Source of the DNA: CAXWPM01 sp965206125
Lineage (GTDB): Bacteria; Acidobacteriota; Terriglobia; 20CM-2-55-15
Assembly: GCA_965206125.1 (NCBI GenBank)
Contig: CBDBIN010000044.1
Coordinates: 62,001-126,000 of the forward strand
DNA: 64,000 nt
Direction of reading: 5' to 3'
In this document: piece after piece, positions 35,229 to 44,335 of the stretch
Numbering within the stretch: position 1 is the first letter of the stretch
Layout of the letters: each line of letters begins with the position of its first letter
Notes under the pieces: model-generated
What the model was told of the DNA's origin: nothing
Database searches by the model: none
Seen by the model: only the letters and a program-made list of their open reading frames with translations
Made by a program: the position numbers and the translations under genes

Positions 35229-35606
35229 CTAAAGAGGGTTCACGGCAAAGGCGAACTCTTCCACCGTGCGGCCTTCGATCAGGTGCTCCTGGATGATGCG
35301 CTCCAGGACCTCGGGGGTCGCTGAGTGATACCACACGCCTTCGGGATAGACGAGGGCTATCGGACCCTGCTGACACACTCGCAAACAGTTCGCCTTGGTT
35401 CTGTATACGGACGGCCCGGCTTGTCCCAGACCCAACTCGGCCAGACGTTTCTTGAGGTAGTCCCAGGAGGCATTGGTTTGATCTCTCGGAGCGCATTTGG
35501 GTTTGGTCTGGTCCGCACAGAGAAAGATGTGCCGCCCGATGCCGCCAATTCCGAATTTGGCAGCGACGGCATCAAGGGTATCGGGAGGTGACTGTTCGCT
35601 CGTCAT
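35229..35606 (-). CDS. (2Fe-2S) ferredoxin domain-containing protein
   Basis: A 125-residue thioredoxin-like 2Fe-2S ferredoxin. Cysteines are paired as HIFLCADQTKPKC and KANCLRVCQQGPIALVYP, the ligand pattern of this family, which resembles NuoE and Shethna/CpFd proteins. It is a cytoplasmic electron carrier of unknown partner. The start MTSEQ at 35606 is chosen; the frame to 35687 runs into a repeat. Its stop is TAG followed by TGGCCGCC, reminiscent of the family B element end. Confidence 0.85.
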   Translation of the reverse strand: MTSEQSPPDTLDAVAAKFGIGGIGRHIFLCADQTKPKCAPRDQTNASWDYLKKRLAELGLGQAGPSVYRTKANCLRVCQQGPIALVYPEGVWYHSATPEVLERIIQEHLIEGRTVEEFAFAVNPL

Positions 35607-35658
35607 TCCGCCTATTCTAACTCGGCTGGAATCGGAGACGGACCGGGCGGCCCGTTGT

Positions 35659-35720
35659 GAAAGTCGGTGCGGTCTACGACCGCCCATTATTCGGCGCTAA
35701 TGGAGAGCGCTACAGCTTTC
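35659..35720. repeat. Short palindromic repeat, family C, copy 1
   Basis: A 62-bp unit with inverted ends: GAAAGTCGGTGCGGTC on the left and, on the complement of the right, GAAAGCTGTAGCGCTC. The inner core GCGGTCTACGACCGC is itself a palindrome. It lies between the ferredoxin gene and the exported unknown. Copies are at 52679-52747 and 21069-21116. Confidence 0.6.
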
Positions 35721-35731
35721 GGCGACTTGCG

Positions 35732-36769
35732 CTAGCGCCTGGAACGAAGTGCGTACCGGAACGTCGTTTCGGGGGATTCGATACGGCCCGAGCGAACCAG
35801 TCCATCCACGACCCTCGAAACGACGGACTGATAATACCAGGCCACAAACTCGGAAAACGCGGAGTACCGCGATGCATAGATCTCCGAGTGTAGTTCCAGC
35901 AGGCTGTACCGCTGGCCTTTGAAATACGGTAGCAGTTGGTCCCGGGCGAATAGACCGCCGAATGTCCTCCACCGGCGTGCATCGTCGTACTCGTACACAG
36001 GGGAATCCTGCCTCAACTCGTCGATCTCGACGCGGAGGCTCTCATCCACTACGGGACCGACGGAATACACCTGGTAACGTCCGACGCGGTCCGACTCCCG
36101 GTAGATCTCGGACGGTCCTGAGGTTTCCCCTTCCATAAACCAGACGTAGTAGCCGGAACGACCCTCACGCCTGGGAGGGCCCGGCATCATCGTCCCGTCG
36201 CTATAGAAGACATCCACCATGCCTCCCAGGAGGATGTTACCGACGACGATGCTATAGAGCCGCTGGCCGGTCGGCTGACCCTGCCCGGCCTCGAGCGACG
36301 CTGCGAACTCCTCGATCTGTGCCCACTGTGTCTCGAGGATGCCGAGAACATCGGCGGCGTCCTTGTCGATTTCCGGCCCGAGTAGCCCGAGTTCCTCCTG
36401 GGTCAGTACCGGGAACCCCGGCCGCATGTCGTAGTCGTCCCGGCCGCGGATGATCCGGTCGTCCTGCAGTTCGTCGGCCAGCGTCAGGATTTCGATTCGT
36501 GGTTTTTCGGTCTCGCGGATGTATTTGTCGATCGACCAGCCCTTGTGCAGACCGGCGATGAAGAGGCGCACGTCCTCGGAGGCAAACCGTTCCATCGCCT
36601 CGGCCGAGTACGGAAACGTGCCGCTCGAATAGTCGGGATGGATCTCCAACTCGTCCTGGGCGACGAGAACGGCGGGAACCCCCAACCACACCAGCAGGAG
36701 CGCCGCCACCAGCAACGAACGAGTTCGGCCCGGCGACGTTCGGCATGAATTCTCTCGAATGTTTCCCAT
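35732..36769 (-). CDS. Exported protein of unknown function
   Basis: A 345-residue protein with an N-terminal signal peptide (Arg-rich start, LLVAALLLVWLGVPAVLVA, probable cut after AQ). The mature region is acidic and soluble, with no cysteine motif or enzyme signature that I can identify. The C-terminal half is rich in aromatic residues (YYVWFMEGE, FVAWYYQSVV). It follows the large outer-membrane receptor on the same strand after a 244-bp repeat-containing spacer, so it might be a periplasmic partner. Not recognised further. Confidence 0.7.
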   Translation of the reverse strand: MGNIRENSCRTSPGRTRSLLVAALLLVWLGVPAVLVAQDELEIHPDYSSGTFPYSAEAMERFASEDVRLFIAGLHKGWSIDKYIRETEKPRIEILTLADELQDDRIIRGRDDYDMRPGFPVLTQEELGLLGPEIDKDAADVLGILETQWAQIEEFAASLEAGQGQPTGQRLYSIVVGNILLGGMVDVFYSDGTMMPGPPRREGRSGYYVWFMEGETSGPSEIYRESDRVGRYQVYSVGPVVDESLRVEIDELRQDSPVYEYDDARRWRTFGGLFARDQLLPYFKGQRYSLLELHSEIYASRYSAFSEFVAWYYQSVVSRVVDGLVRSGRIESPETTFRYALRSRR

Positions 36770-36831
36770 GTACCAAGTGTCCTAACGGGTATTGGACAGC
36801 ATTCTATCCAGATCGGCTCAAATTAACCATC

Positions 36832-37001
36832 CAGAACCGGGAACGGTAGTGACCGGGTAACTCGTCCGGACCCCCGGTCCCAACTGCCCGGAACCCCGTC
36901 GCTACCGCTCTGGGTTCTGTGGGAGTCGATCCTACCCCGTCGCTACCGCTCTGGGTTCCGTGGGAGTCGATCCTACCCCGTCGCTACCGCTCTGGGTTCT
37001 G
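36832..37001. repeat. Cluster of REP-like family D units with a 41-bp tandem repeat
   Basis: One inverted unit (36832-36857, starting CAGAACCGGGAACGGTAG) is followed by three direct units starting at 36894, 36935 and 36976. The spacing is exactly 41 bp: the 26-bp unit CCCCGTCGCTACCGCTCTGG plus GTTCTG, then a 15-bp spacer TGGGAGTCGATCCTA. The third repeat ends at 37001 before the receptor stop. The array can form alternative hairpins with the inverted unit. There is no sign of CRISPR spacers, since the spacer is constant. Confidence 0.8.
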
Positions 37002-37013
37002 TTAACGAGCACG

Positions 37014-39935
37014 TCACCAGAGGACTCGCAGGCCCAGTTGGATGACCCGCGGTGAGCGGGCGACGAACAGAGCTCCGAAATCCGGCGCGTCGGCAAAGTT
37101 CTGGGTCGTGGGAGGTGCGATAAAGTTCGGATGGTTCGACACATTGTAAAAGTCGATCCGGAATTGCGCCCGGATACGGTCGGAAACGGAAAACACCTTC
37201 GCGATAGAAAGGTCGACGTTCGCCAGACCGGGGCCGATGATGACGTTCCGACCGCTCGTGCCGAACCGGCCGAAGTCGGGTACGGAGAAAGCGTCGGTGT
37301 TGAAAAAACGGGAGGTCGTCGGATCGTCGACACGTGTATCTGCTACGAGGTCCGGACGGTTCACAATCGGGCTCCCTGTGCCGGATACGTCGGTCCCCAG
37401 GATCGCCGACAATGGCGTTCCTGATTGAAACAGGCCCGTAACCTGAAGCTGCCACCCGCCCAGATACGGCAAGTTATACCTCCCGGACAGAGTGAAGCGA
37501 TGCTTAACGTGAAGGTCCGACAGGCCCCTCTCGGAACCAAGGTCGTGGCTGTTCTGCGGCAGAATGCTGATCAACGTCGCATCATCGATGATTCGAGCAA
37601 GCCGGTAGCCCAAACGAAACCCGATTCCCCGGCTCATCCTGCGGACAAGCCCAAGGTTCATCGCATGTGCGTCCGAAGACGCCGTCGTTTCGAACTGGAA
37701 GACGTTGCCGAAATCCCGAATCGGTCTGCGATCTTCCAGGGTTGCAGCGGCGCCCGGAAGGGGCTGATTCCGGTTGACCTGTCGGCGGAGGTGAGCGCCC
37801 TTCTGTCCGACGTACGATGCCGTCACGTCGTAGGCCGAACCGAAAGACCGGCCCGCGAGGAGACTCCAGTGCTGCAAGTAGGGATTGGCTGTCCGCCCAG
37901 CTGCCGAGAAGACGCTCGGTGGAGTCGTCGACGCCGGATCCTCGAAGACAGTCCCCAGATCGAAGCGCGGGACGACCGGGTCGTTGTTCTCGACGTCGAA
38001 CTGAACGAATGGGGGATTCAGGCCGAGCAGGAACAGGCTGTCGCCGACCGCCAGGCTGTCGTAGTAAATCGCGTAACTGGCACGTAGCACCGTGTCGGCC
38101 ATGGGACTCCAGGCCAACCCGAGACGCGGCCCCAAGTTGTTCCGGTCCGGTGAATAGAGCCGGTCGGGCGACACCTCCAGGGTGCCCCCCGCGGTGATGT
38201 TCGCGACCCGTCCATCGGCCTCTTCGAACGGCGTCTGGTAGTCGTAACGGAGACCGGCCGTCAGCTGAAGCGTCGGACGCGGCCGCCATTCATGCTGCAG
38301 ATAGATGCCACTCATCCAGGTGTGAAACCGCCGCCCGGTGTCTCCTTCAAGACGGAGGGCGTTTGCCGGCAGTCCCAGCAGCAGGTTTGCCAGGGCGTTG
38401 TTGGCATACGAAGCGCCGTTGAACTGGAACTGGCCCCGGCTGTAGAGGTTCATGAATGCGTCGAAGTCGAAATGGCGGAAGCTGCCCCCGATGTACGTCG
38501 TCTGATCCGGGCGGCTCCACACGATTCCCGTGTCCAGTTCGAACGTCCTGTTCCTGCGGCGCTGCGGGAGGGTCGAGGCATGGCCCAGGTTGGAAAACCC
38601 GCTGATGATCACCACGGGCGTCTCGGTATCGCTCAGTATCTCTCTGGGCTGCGTCAACTCGCCGAAAGAGAACCGGAACTGATGGACAAGCAGAGGGGAG
38701 AAGACATGGGTGTTTCCGATCCGAACCGTGTGGGTGTCGAGGGCATCACGGGCTCCGAAGCCGGGCACATTCGTAATCCCCGTGACCAGGTTGAACGGAT
38801 CCTCAGTCGTATCGCGGCTGTATTGATACTCGAAGGAGGTTTCATCGGATATGGTCATCCGGTGATCTACCCGTATTCCGAAAGCGTCGGCGACGGTCTC
38901 GAGACGCCCGACCGCGAGAAAATTCTGAACCTGGGCGCCACCGACATTGGGCTCTGGGTAGCGTCGAGCCAGCGCTACACCCATCGGGTGCAGGCGATCG
39001 GACGGAATGATGTTGTTCTCGAACGGAAAACCGGTTTCCGGGTCGAGAATCGGCTGCTGCAGTGAAGAGAAATTGCCCGCCAGCCACGCCGGGTCGGGGA
39101 CAGTCGCCGCCCGGGTGATCGACTGCCGCATTCGAAGGCCCCAATAACGTGTCATCAGGAAGGTTTCATCGCTCAGGGGGCCGCCGACATCCCCGCCGAA
39201 GAAGTGATATTTGAACGGAGGAATCGGTTCGTTAGGCGGGTCGAAGAAGTTGCGCGCGTTCAACGCGTCGTTGCGATGGAAGTAGTAGGCCTCACCGTGA
39301 AAGCGCGGACCACCCGGCGGCAGGGAGTCGTCCACTCCCACGCTCGCCGCAAACTGGGCGGAGGGTTCCGGGAGCGGGACCAGGAATCCAGCGTTGGCCG
39401 AACTGGCAAACACACTCCCAGAGGCGGCGATCCACTGCTGGCTGGCTCCTTCGGCGATGCCGGACACGTTGATACCACCGCGCAGGCCGAACAACCGGTC
39501 CGAGCGCGGCAGGCTCTCCAGGTCCGAAGGGCCCCCCGCCCCGCCGAACCCTGCGGCGTCATCAATCAGCAACTCCACGCGCTCGACGTCGGCCGGATCC
39601 CCAGCCAGCAACACGAAGTCCAACTGGTAGGTTTCCCCGGGGGCAAGCGTAATGGCATTGGTCTCGACCGTGCGAAACCCCGTGCGCGAGACTTCCAGAC
39701 CGAACCGACCGGTGACCTCGGCCAGCACGAGACCGTCAGGGTCGGTTTCCAATTCAACGACGCGGCCGTCGTCGAAAAGAAGGGCCACACGGGCTGATGG
39801 AACCGGCACGGCGGTACGGTCTGTGACACGAACCTGGAGGCTGGCCCGAACCTGGGCGAACGCGGACGCGGCGCCGAGCAGGGCCGTCAGGGCGGCCACT
39901 GCAACGATGAGGCATTTGCGGTCGAGTGCCAACAA
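37014..39935 (-). CDS. TonB-dependent receptor-like outer-membrane protein with carboxypeptidase-regulatory domain
   Basis: A 973-residue secreted protein. A signal peptide (about residues 1-27, ending AFA) is followed by a carboxypeptidase-regulatory-like beta domain (about 30-110, SLQVRVTDRTAVPVPSARV), a plug-like segment, and a long beta-barrel rich in alternating aromatic strands, ending in the outer-membrane signature LGLRVLW. This Oar-like architecture is greatly expanded in Acidobacteriota and myxobacteria. A TonB box is not obvious. It probably transports or displays a glycan or peptide at the outer membrane. Confidence 0.9.
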   Translation of the reverse strand: MLALDRKCLIVAVAALTALLGAASAFAQVRASLQVRVTDRTAVPVPSARVALLFDDGRVVELETDPDGLVLAEVTGRFGLEVSRTGFRTVETNAITLAPGETYQLDFVLLAGDPADVERVELLIDDAAGFGGAGGPSDLESLPRSDRLFGLRGGINVSGIAEGASQQWIAASGSVFASSANAGFLVPLPEPSAQFAASVGVDDSLPPGGPRFHGEAYYFHRNDALNARNFFDPPNEPIPPFKYHFFGGDVGGPLSDETFLMTRYWGLRMRQSITRAATVPDPAWLAGNFSSLQQPILDPETGFPFENNIIPSDRLHPMGVALARRYPEPNVGGAQVQNFLAVGRLETVADAFGIRVDHRMTISDETSFEYQYSRDTTEDPFNLVTGITNVPGFGARDALDTHTVRIGNTHVFSPLLVHQFRFSFGELTQPREILSDTETPVVIISGFSNLGHASTLPQRRRNRTFELDTGIVWSRPDQTTYIGGSFRHFDFDAFMNLYSRGQFQFNGASYANNALANLLLGLPANALRLEGDTGRRFHTWMSGIYLQHEWRPRPTLQLTAGLRYDYQTPFEEADGRVANITAGGTLEVSPDRLYSPDRNNLGPRLGLAWSPMADTVLRASYAIYYDSLAVGDSLFLLGLNPPFVQFDVENNDPVVPRFDLGTVFEDPASTTPPSVFSAAGRTANPYLQHWSLLAGRSFGSAYDVTASYVGQKGAHLRRQVNRNQPLPGAAATLEDRRPIRDFGNVFQFETTASSDAHAMNLGLVRRMSRGIGFRLGYRLARIIDDATLISILPQNSHDLGSERGLSDLHVKHRFTLSGRYNLPYLGGWQLQVTGLFQSGTPLSAILGTDVSGTGSPIVNRPDLVADTRVDDPTTSRFFNTDAFSVPDFGRFGTSGRNVIIGPGLANVDLSIAKVFSVSDRIRAQFRIDFYNVSNHPNFIAPPTTQNFADAPDFGALFVARSPRVIQLGLRVLW

Positions 39936-39996
39936 ATCGCACCTGCCATACGCCTGACAGCCCGTGGCGAGAGCATCGTGCTACGTGGGCCGGATA

Positions 39997-41586
39997 CTAA
40001 ATCCGTATCGCCTTGGCGGTCAGAACGTTCTCGATGGTCAGCAGCTCGGCAAGGACTTCATCCGGGATGGGATTATCGACCAACAGGAGAGCCAGCGCCA
40101 CTCCGCCCTCCTTTTCGCGACCCAGATGCATCCCGGCGATGTTCACATTCCACCGCCCGAGCGTCATGCCGAGGTTCCCGATCACACCGGGCTTATCGGT
40201 GTTCGTCAGGCAAATCATATGCCCTCTGGGGACGACTTCCAACGCGAAACCGTCCACTTCCACGATCCGCGGCAGACGGTCGGTGAACACGGTTCCGGCA
40301 ATTTTCCTGGTCTCTTCGTCGGTGCGAACCTCGATCGTGATGAGGTTGGCGAAATTTTCCGGAGCCGGTACGCGCGTCTCCTCTACCTTGATACCGCGTT
40401 GTCGCGCGACGTGCGTCGCGTTGATGAGGTTCACGCCTTCACCGAGGATCGGTATCAGCAGCCTCCGCACAACTGTCGAGGTCAGGTAGTCGAGGTTCAT
40501 CTCGCTCACCTCTCCCGAGTAGCGAATCGAAACGTTCTGCATCCGCCCAAGGGCGACCTGCCCCACGAAGGTCGAAAGCCGGGTCGCCAGGTCCACAAAG
40601 TGCTGGTACCGCGCCAGCTGACCGGACTCCAGCTGCGGGAAATTCAACGCTCCGCGGATCGTGTCCTTCACGAGAAAATCCATGATCTGTCGACAGATGT
40701 CCTCCGATACCTTCCGTTGGGCCTCGACGGTCGACGCGCCCAGGTGTGGCGTGGCGATAAAGTTGTCCAGTTCGAGGAGCGGTGAGTCCGTATTGGGTTC
40801 ATCGACGAAGACGTCGAACGCCGCGGCCGCTACTTTCCCCGACTTGAGGGCGTCGTAAAGGTCGGCCTCGTTGACGATCCCGCCCCGGGCGCAGTTCACG
40901 ATGCGCACACCGTCCTTCATGCCGGCGATCGTGCCGGCGTTAATCAGATCCCGGGTCTGCTCCGTCAGCGGCGTGTGCACGGTCAGAAAGTCCGACTCGG
41001 CGAAAACGCGGCCCAGCTCGGCGATCGTAAAACCGCTGCTAAGGTTGGACTCCGGGCTGATGAACGGGTCGTAGGCGATTACCTCCATGCCGACACCCCG
41101 AGCCTTCTGTGCGACCTCGCTGCCGATCCGGCCGAGCCCGATCACACCCAGGGTCTTTCCTGCCAGTTCAACGCCCTTGAAGCGGCTCTTGTCCCAGGTC
41201 CCGCTCTTGAGCAGGCGGTATGCCTGGGGAATGTTGCGGGACAGGGCGAACAGCATCGCCACCGTGTGCTCGGCGGTGGTGGTCGTCGAACCGCCCGGGG
41301 AATTCATCACGATCACGCCATGCTCGGTGGCGGCCTCGATGTCCACGTTGTCCACCCCAACACCGGCCCGGCCGATCACCTTGAGGTTTTTGGCACGTTC
41401 GATCACTTCCCGGTCGACTCGTGTGGCGCTTCGCACGACGATACCGTCCACGGACCCGATGAGGTCGAGAAGTTGCTCACGCGGCAGGGTTTTTTCGACG
41501 ATGGGTTCGATTGATTGTGTCTTGCGGATGAGGTCGACGCCCGCAGGGTCGATTCCGTCGGTGAGTAGAATTTTATAGTACGACAT
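39997..41586 (-). CDS. serA: D-3-phosphoglycerate dehydrogenase
   Basis: SerA makes 3-phosphohydroxypyruvate, the first step of serine synthesis. The 529-residue protein is the long form: NAD domain with VIGLGRIGSEVA near residue 145, catalytic Arg in NCARGGIVNE, Glu in FVDEPNTDSPL and His in ATPHLGAST. It then has an intervening ASB domain (about 320-450) and a C-terminal ACT domain (from MICLTNTDKPGVIGNLG) for serine feedback. It is 33 bp downstream of the aminotransferase gene, which may supply the next transamination. Confidence 0.96.
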   Translation of the reverse strand: MSYYKILLTDGIDPAGVDLIRKTQSIEPIVEKTLPREQLLDLIGSVDGIVVRSATRVDREVIERAKNLKVIGRAGVGVDNVDIEAATEHGVIVMNSPGGSTTTTAEHTVAMLFALSRNIPQAYRLLKSGTWDKSRFKGVELAGKTLGVIGLGRIGSEVAQKARGVGMEVIAYDPFISPESNLSSGFTIAELGRVFAESDFLTVHTPLTEQTRDLINAGTIAGMKDGVRIVNCARGGIVNEADLYDALKSGKVAAAAFDVFVDEPNTDSPLLELDNFIATPHLGASTVEAQRKVSEDICRQIMDFLVKDTIRGALNFPQLESGQLARYQHFVDLATRLSTFVGQVALGRMQNVSIRYSGEVSEMNLDYLTSTVVRRLLIPILGEGVNLINATHVARQRGIKVEETRVPAPENFANLITIEVRTDEETRKIAGTVFTDRLPRIVEVDGFALEVVPRGHMICLTNTDKPGVIGNLGMTLGRWNVNIAGMHLGREKEGGVALALLLVDNPIPDEVLAELLTIENVLTAKAIRI

Positions 41587-41619
41587 TTCCTTCCAGGGTA
41601 TGGATCGGAGAGGGCATCG

Positions 41620-42807
41620 TCACGGGCCCGGCTTCGGGGCCCGTAGCGCGGCGACATGATTCCGGATGCGCTTGACGGCTTCTTCGATATTGGACAGTGA
41701 GTTGGCAAACGAAAAACGAAGGTAGCCTGCGCCGTTCTTCCCGAACGCGGTTCCCGGCAAGGCGGAGACTCCCGCATCTTCCAGCAGACCCACTGCTATT
41801 TCCTCCGAGGTCGCTCCCAGTTCCTGAACGTTCGGAAAGACATAGAACGCACCCTTGGGGCGGAGACAGTGGACTCCGGGGATGGAGTTGAGACCGTCGA
41901 CAATCGCGTCACGGCGTCGGCGGAACTCACCGACCATTCGCTCGACCCCCGAACGCGTTTCGGCCGAGAATGCCGCCATGGCCGCCTTCTGGGTAAAAGT
42001 CGATGTACAGGACACGCTGCTGTTGATCATGAGGACAACGACATCAACCAGCTGTTCCGGCAGAACCGCGAACCCCAGGCGCCAGCCCGTCATCGCGTAG
42101 GTCTTCGAGAACCCGTGGACCAGGATCAAGCGATCCTGGATGTTGGGAATCTGCAGCATGCTGGCCGGACGCTCATCGTAATAGATCTCGGAATAGATCT
42201 CGTCCGACAACACATAGAAATCGTTCTCGACGGCGAGGTCGGCCACCGCCTGGAGGTCGCCCAGCGTCAGGACACCACCCGTCGGATTCTCGGGTGAATT
42301 GATGATCGCAAGCCGGGTCCTCGGCGTGATCCTGGCTTCCAGATCTGCAACGTTCAGCCGGAATTCGTTGGATTCAGCGAGCGGCACAGGAACCGGCGTA
42401 CCGCCCGCGATACGAATCGCGGCCTCATAGGCAGGAAAGGCGGGATCGGGGATGAGGACCTCGTCTCCGGGATCGATGAGGGCCAGAATCGAACTAAACA
42501 GCAGCAACTTTGCGCCCGGCGCGACGACGACCCGATCCGGACGGACGTCGGCCCCGGAACTTCGTCCGAGTTCCGCCGCAATGGCGGTCCGTAGTTCCGG
42601 GATGCCGGCCGAAGGAGAATAGTGCGTCGCCCCACCGCGCAGCTCTCGGACGGCGGCCTCGACGATCGGCTCCGGCGTGTCGAAGTCCGGCTCACCGATC
42701 TCCAGGTGCACGATGCTGCGGCCCTGGCGTTCCAATTCGTTCGCGCGTGCGAGGACCGCAAACGCGGCCTCGCCGACGACGTCGCGCATCCTTTCGGCGA
42801 TTCTCAT
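41620..42807 (-). CDS. Pyridoxal-phosphate aminotransferase, class I/II (aspartate-type)
   Basis: A 395-residue fold-type I aminotransferase. GEPDFDTPEPI near residue 33, SPENPTGGVL near 170, the PLP lysine in HGFSKTYAMTGWRLGF near 233 and RFSFANSL near the C-terminus match the class I aspartate/alanine branch. The start MRIAERM at 42807 is typical; the open frame to 42978 is not. Adjacent serA makes a role in serine, glutamate or aspartate transamination plausible, but specificity is not certain. Confidence 0.93.
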   Translation of the reverse strand: MRIAERMRDVVGEAAFAVLARANELERQGRSIVHLEIGEPDFDTPEPIVEAAVRELRGGATHYSPSAGIPELRTAIAAELGRSSGADVRPDRVVVAPGAKLLLFSSILALIDPGDEVLIPDPAFPAYEAAIRIAGGTPVPVPLAESNEFRLNVADLEARITPRTRLAIINSPENPTGGVLTLGDLQAVADLAVENDFYVLSDEIYSEIYYDERPASMLQIPNIQDRLILVHGFSKTYAMTGWRLGFAVLPEQLVDVVVLMINSSVSCTSTFTQKAAMAAFSAETRSGVERMVGEFRRRRDAIVDGLNSIPGVHCLRPKGAFYVFPNVQELGATSEEIAVGLLEDAGVSALPGTAFGKNGAGYLRFSFANSLSNIEEAVKRIRNHVAALRAPKPGP

Positions 42808-42835
42808 CGGTATTGTGAAAGTCACGGACGGTCGA

Positions 42836-43780
42836 TCAGACGATGACCTGCCGTTCGGAAACGTAGAAAAGCCAGTCGGAATACTGCGGACACCGGCCAT
42901 GCACGGTGTCGAAGAAGGTCGCCTGAATCGACTCCGTGATCGGACCGCGTTTCCCGTCACCGACAGTATGGTCCCCAACCTGGCGGATGGGTGTCACCTC
43001 GACAGCCGTCCCTGAAAAGAACAGCTCATCGGCTTCCAGAAGGTCGGCCTCCTTGACGTCCCGTATCTCGATTGGAATCGACTTGTCTTGTGCGATCTTT
43101 AGGATCGCTTCCCTCGTAATACCCATGAGGATCGAAGCATCCGCATCGTTGGTGACGAGCTTGCCATCCTTCACGAGGAACAGGTTTTCACCGGACCCCT
43201 CCGCGACGTTGCCTTCCATGTTTAGAAGTATCGCTTCGTCGAAGCCTAATTGTTGCGCTTCCTGGACGGCGAGCACGGAATTGACGTACTGACCGCAGGC
43301 CTTGCCGGCCGTGGGTATCATCGACGAGTGGAACCTGCGAATCGAAGAGACCATCACGCGAACGCCCTCTTCGAGGCCCTGGACCCCGAGGTACTCGCCC
43401 CGGGGCCAGCCGGCAATCGCCACAACGACGGGACAGTCTTTCGGCCAGACGTCGAGCGAGTACACGCCATTGAAGGCGATCGGCCGGATGTAAGCGTTAC
43501 CGAGGTTGTTTCGGGAAACCAGTTCGAGCGCCGCCTGGGAGAGTTCCTCGACGCTGTAGGAAAGGTCGAGGCGATAGATCGCGGCGGAGTTGACGAGTCG
43601 GCGCATGTGCGCGTCGAGGCGGAAAATCGCGGTTCCGTTGTCGGTCTCGTAAGAGCGTATGCCCTCGAAGACCCCTGTGCCGTAATGCAGACAATGGGCG
43701 GTGATGTGAAATTGCGCCGAATCCCACGGCACGAATTCTCCGTCCATCCAAATGCTGTCAACCTTCGGAATCGCTCCCAC
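42836..43780 (-). CDS. ilvE: Branched-chain amino-acid aminotransferase
   Basis: A 314-residue fold-type IV aminotransferase: IWMDGEFVPWDSAQFH at the N-terminus, HYGTGVFEGIRSYET, the PLP lysine near IPTAGKACGQYVNSV, NMEGNVAEGSGENLFLVKDG and LFFSGTAVEVTPIRQVG. It interconverts Leu/Ile/Val and their 2-oxo acids. The GTG at 43780 is chosen because GGGAGG lies 8 bp upstream; the frame to 44380 is antisense to the thioesterase gene and is rejected. It complements the ilvD gene in the window. Confidence 0.95.
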   Translation of the reverse strand: MGAIPKVDSIWMDGEFVPWDSAQFHITAHCLHYGTGVFEGIRSYETDNGTAIFRLDAHMRRLVNSAAIYRLDLSYSVEELSQAALELVSRNNLGNAYIRPIAFNGVYSLDVWPKDCPVVVAIAGWPRGEYLGVQGLEEGVRVMVSSIRRFHSSMIPTAGKACGQYVNSVLAVQEAQQLGFDEAILLNMEGNVAEGSGENLFLVKDGKLVTNDADASILMGITREAILKIAQDKSIPIEIRDVKEADLLEADELFFSGTAVEVTPIRQVGDHTVGDGKRGPITESIQATFFDTVHGRCPQYSDWLFYVSERQVIV

Positions 43781-43888
43781 CAGACTGCCCTCCCAACTCG
43801 ACTTTGGCAAAGTATAACATGAGTTTACGGGGCATTCCGAACCTCGGCGGCAGAGCGTGTGGACGCTCGTTTGGTAGACTGACCGCTG

Positions 43889-44335
43889 ATGAGTCAGTTC
43901 AAGCTCCGTTGCCAGATCGAAGTACGACCCAGTGACCTGGACAGCCTGGCGCATGTCAACAATGCTGTCTACTTCTCCTACCTGGAGATCGCCCGGGGAC
44001 GGTACTGGACCCATCTTTTTGACGGGCAACGGCGTCTGAGGGACGACGTCATCCTCGCGCGGGCGGAGCTGGACTACCGGTCGCAGGCAACCGACGACGA
44101 CCTGCTCGTCGTGGAGATCCGCACGTCGCGCATTGGACGCTCGAGTTTCGAATTCACCTACCGCATCGTCGGAGAGCGAGACGGGCGTCTGATCGCGGAA
44201 GGACGATCGGTCCAGGTGATGTTCGACTACACCAACAACCAAAAGATTCTCCTGCCGAAATCCGTCCGGGGCGCCATCCTCGAGTTTGAAGGAGAAGAAA
44301 ACGTGGAGCGGAGTCGGGTCGATGGCGACAAGTAA
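43889..44335 (+). CDS. Acyl-CoA thioesterase, hotdog fold (4HBT/YbgC type)
   Basis: A 148-residue hotdog thioesterase. The active-site segment DLDSLAHVNNAVYFSYLEIARGRYW (in short DSLAHVNNAVYFSYLE) near residue 17 is the YbgC/4HBT signature with the catalytic Asp. These enzymes hydrolyse short- or medium-chain acyl-CoAs or acyl-ACPs. It diverges from ilvE (109 bp) and overlaps the Rieske gene by 14 bp, so the two are probably co-translated. The substrate is not identifiable. Confidence 0.9.
   Translation: MSQFKLRCQIEVRPSDLDSLAHVNNAVYFSYLEIARGRYWTHLFDGQRRLRDDVILARAELDYRSQATDDDLLVVEIRTSRIGRSSFEFTYRIVGERDGRLIAEGRSVQVMFDYTNNQKILLPKSVRGAILEFEGEENVERSRVDGDK

Noticed and set aside
36894..37001. CRISPR array
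   Set aside because: There are only three units, the 15-bp spacer is identical each time, and no cas genes are present. It is a tandem REP array.
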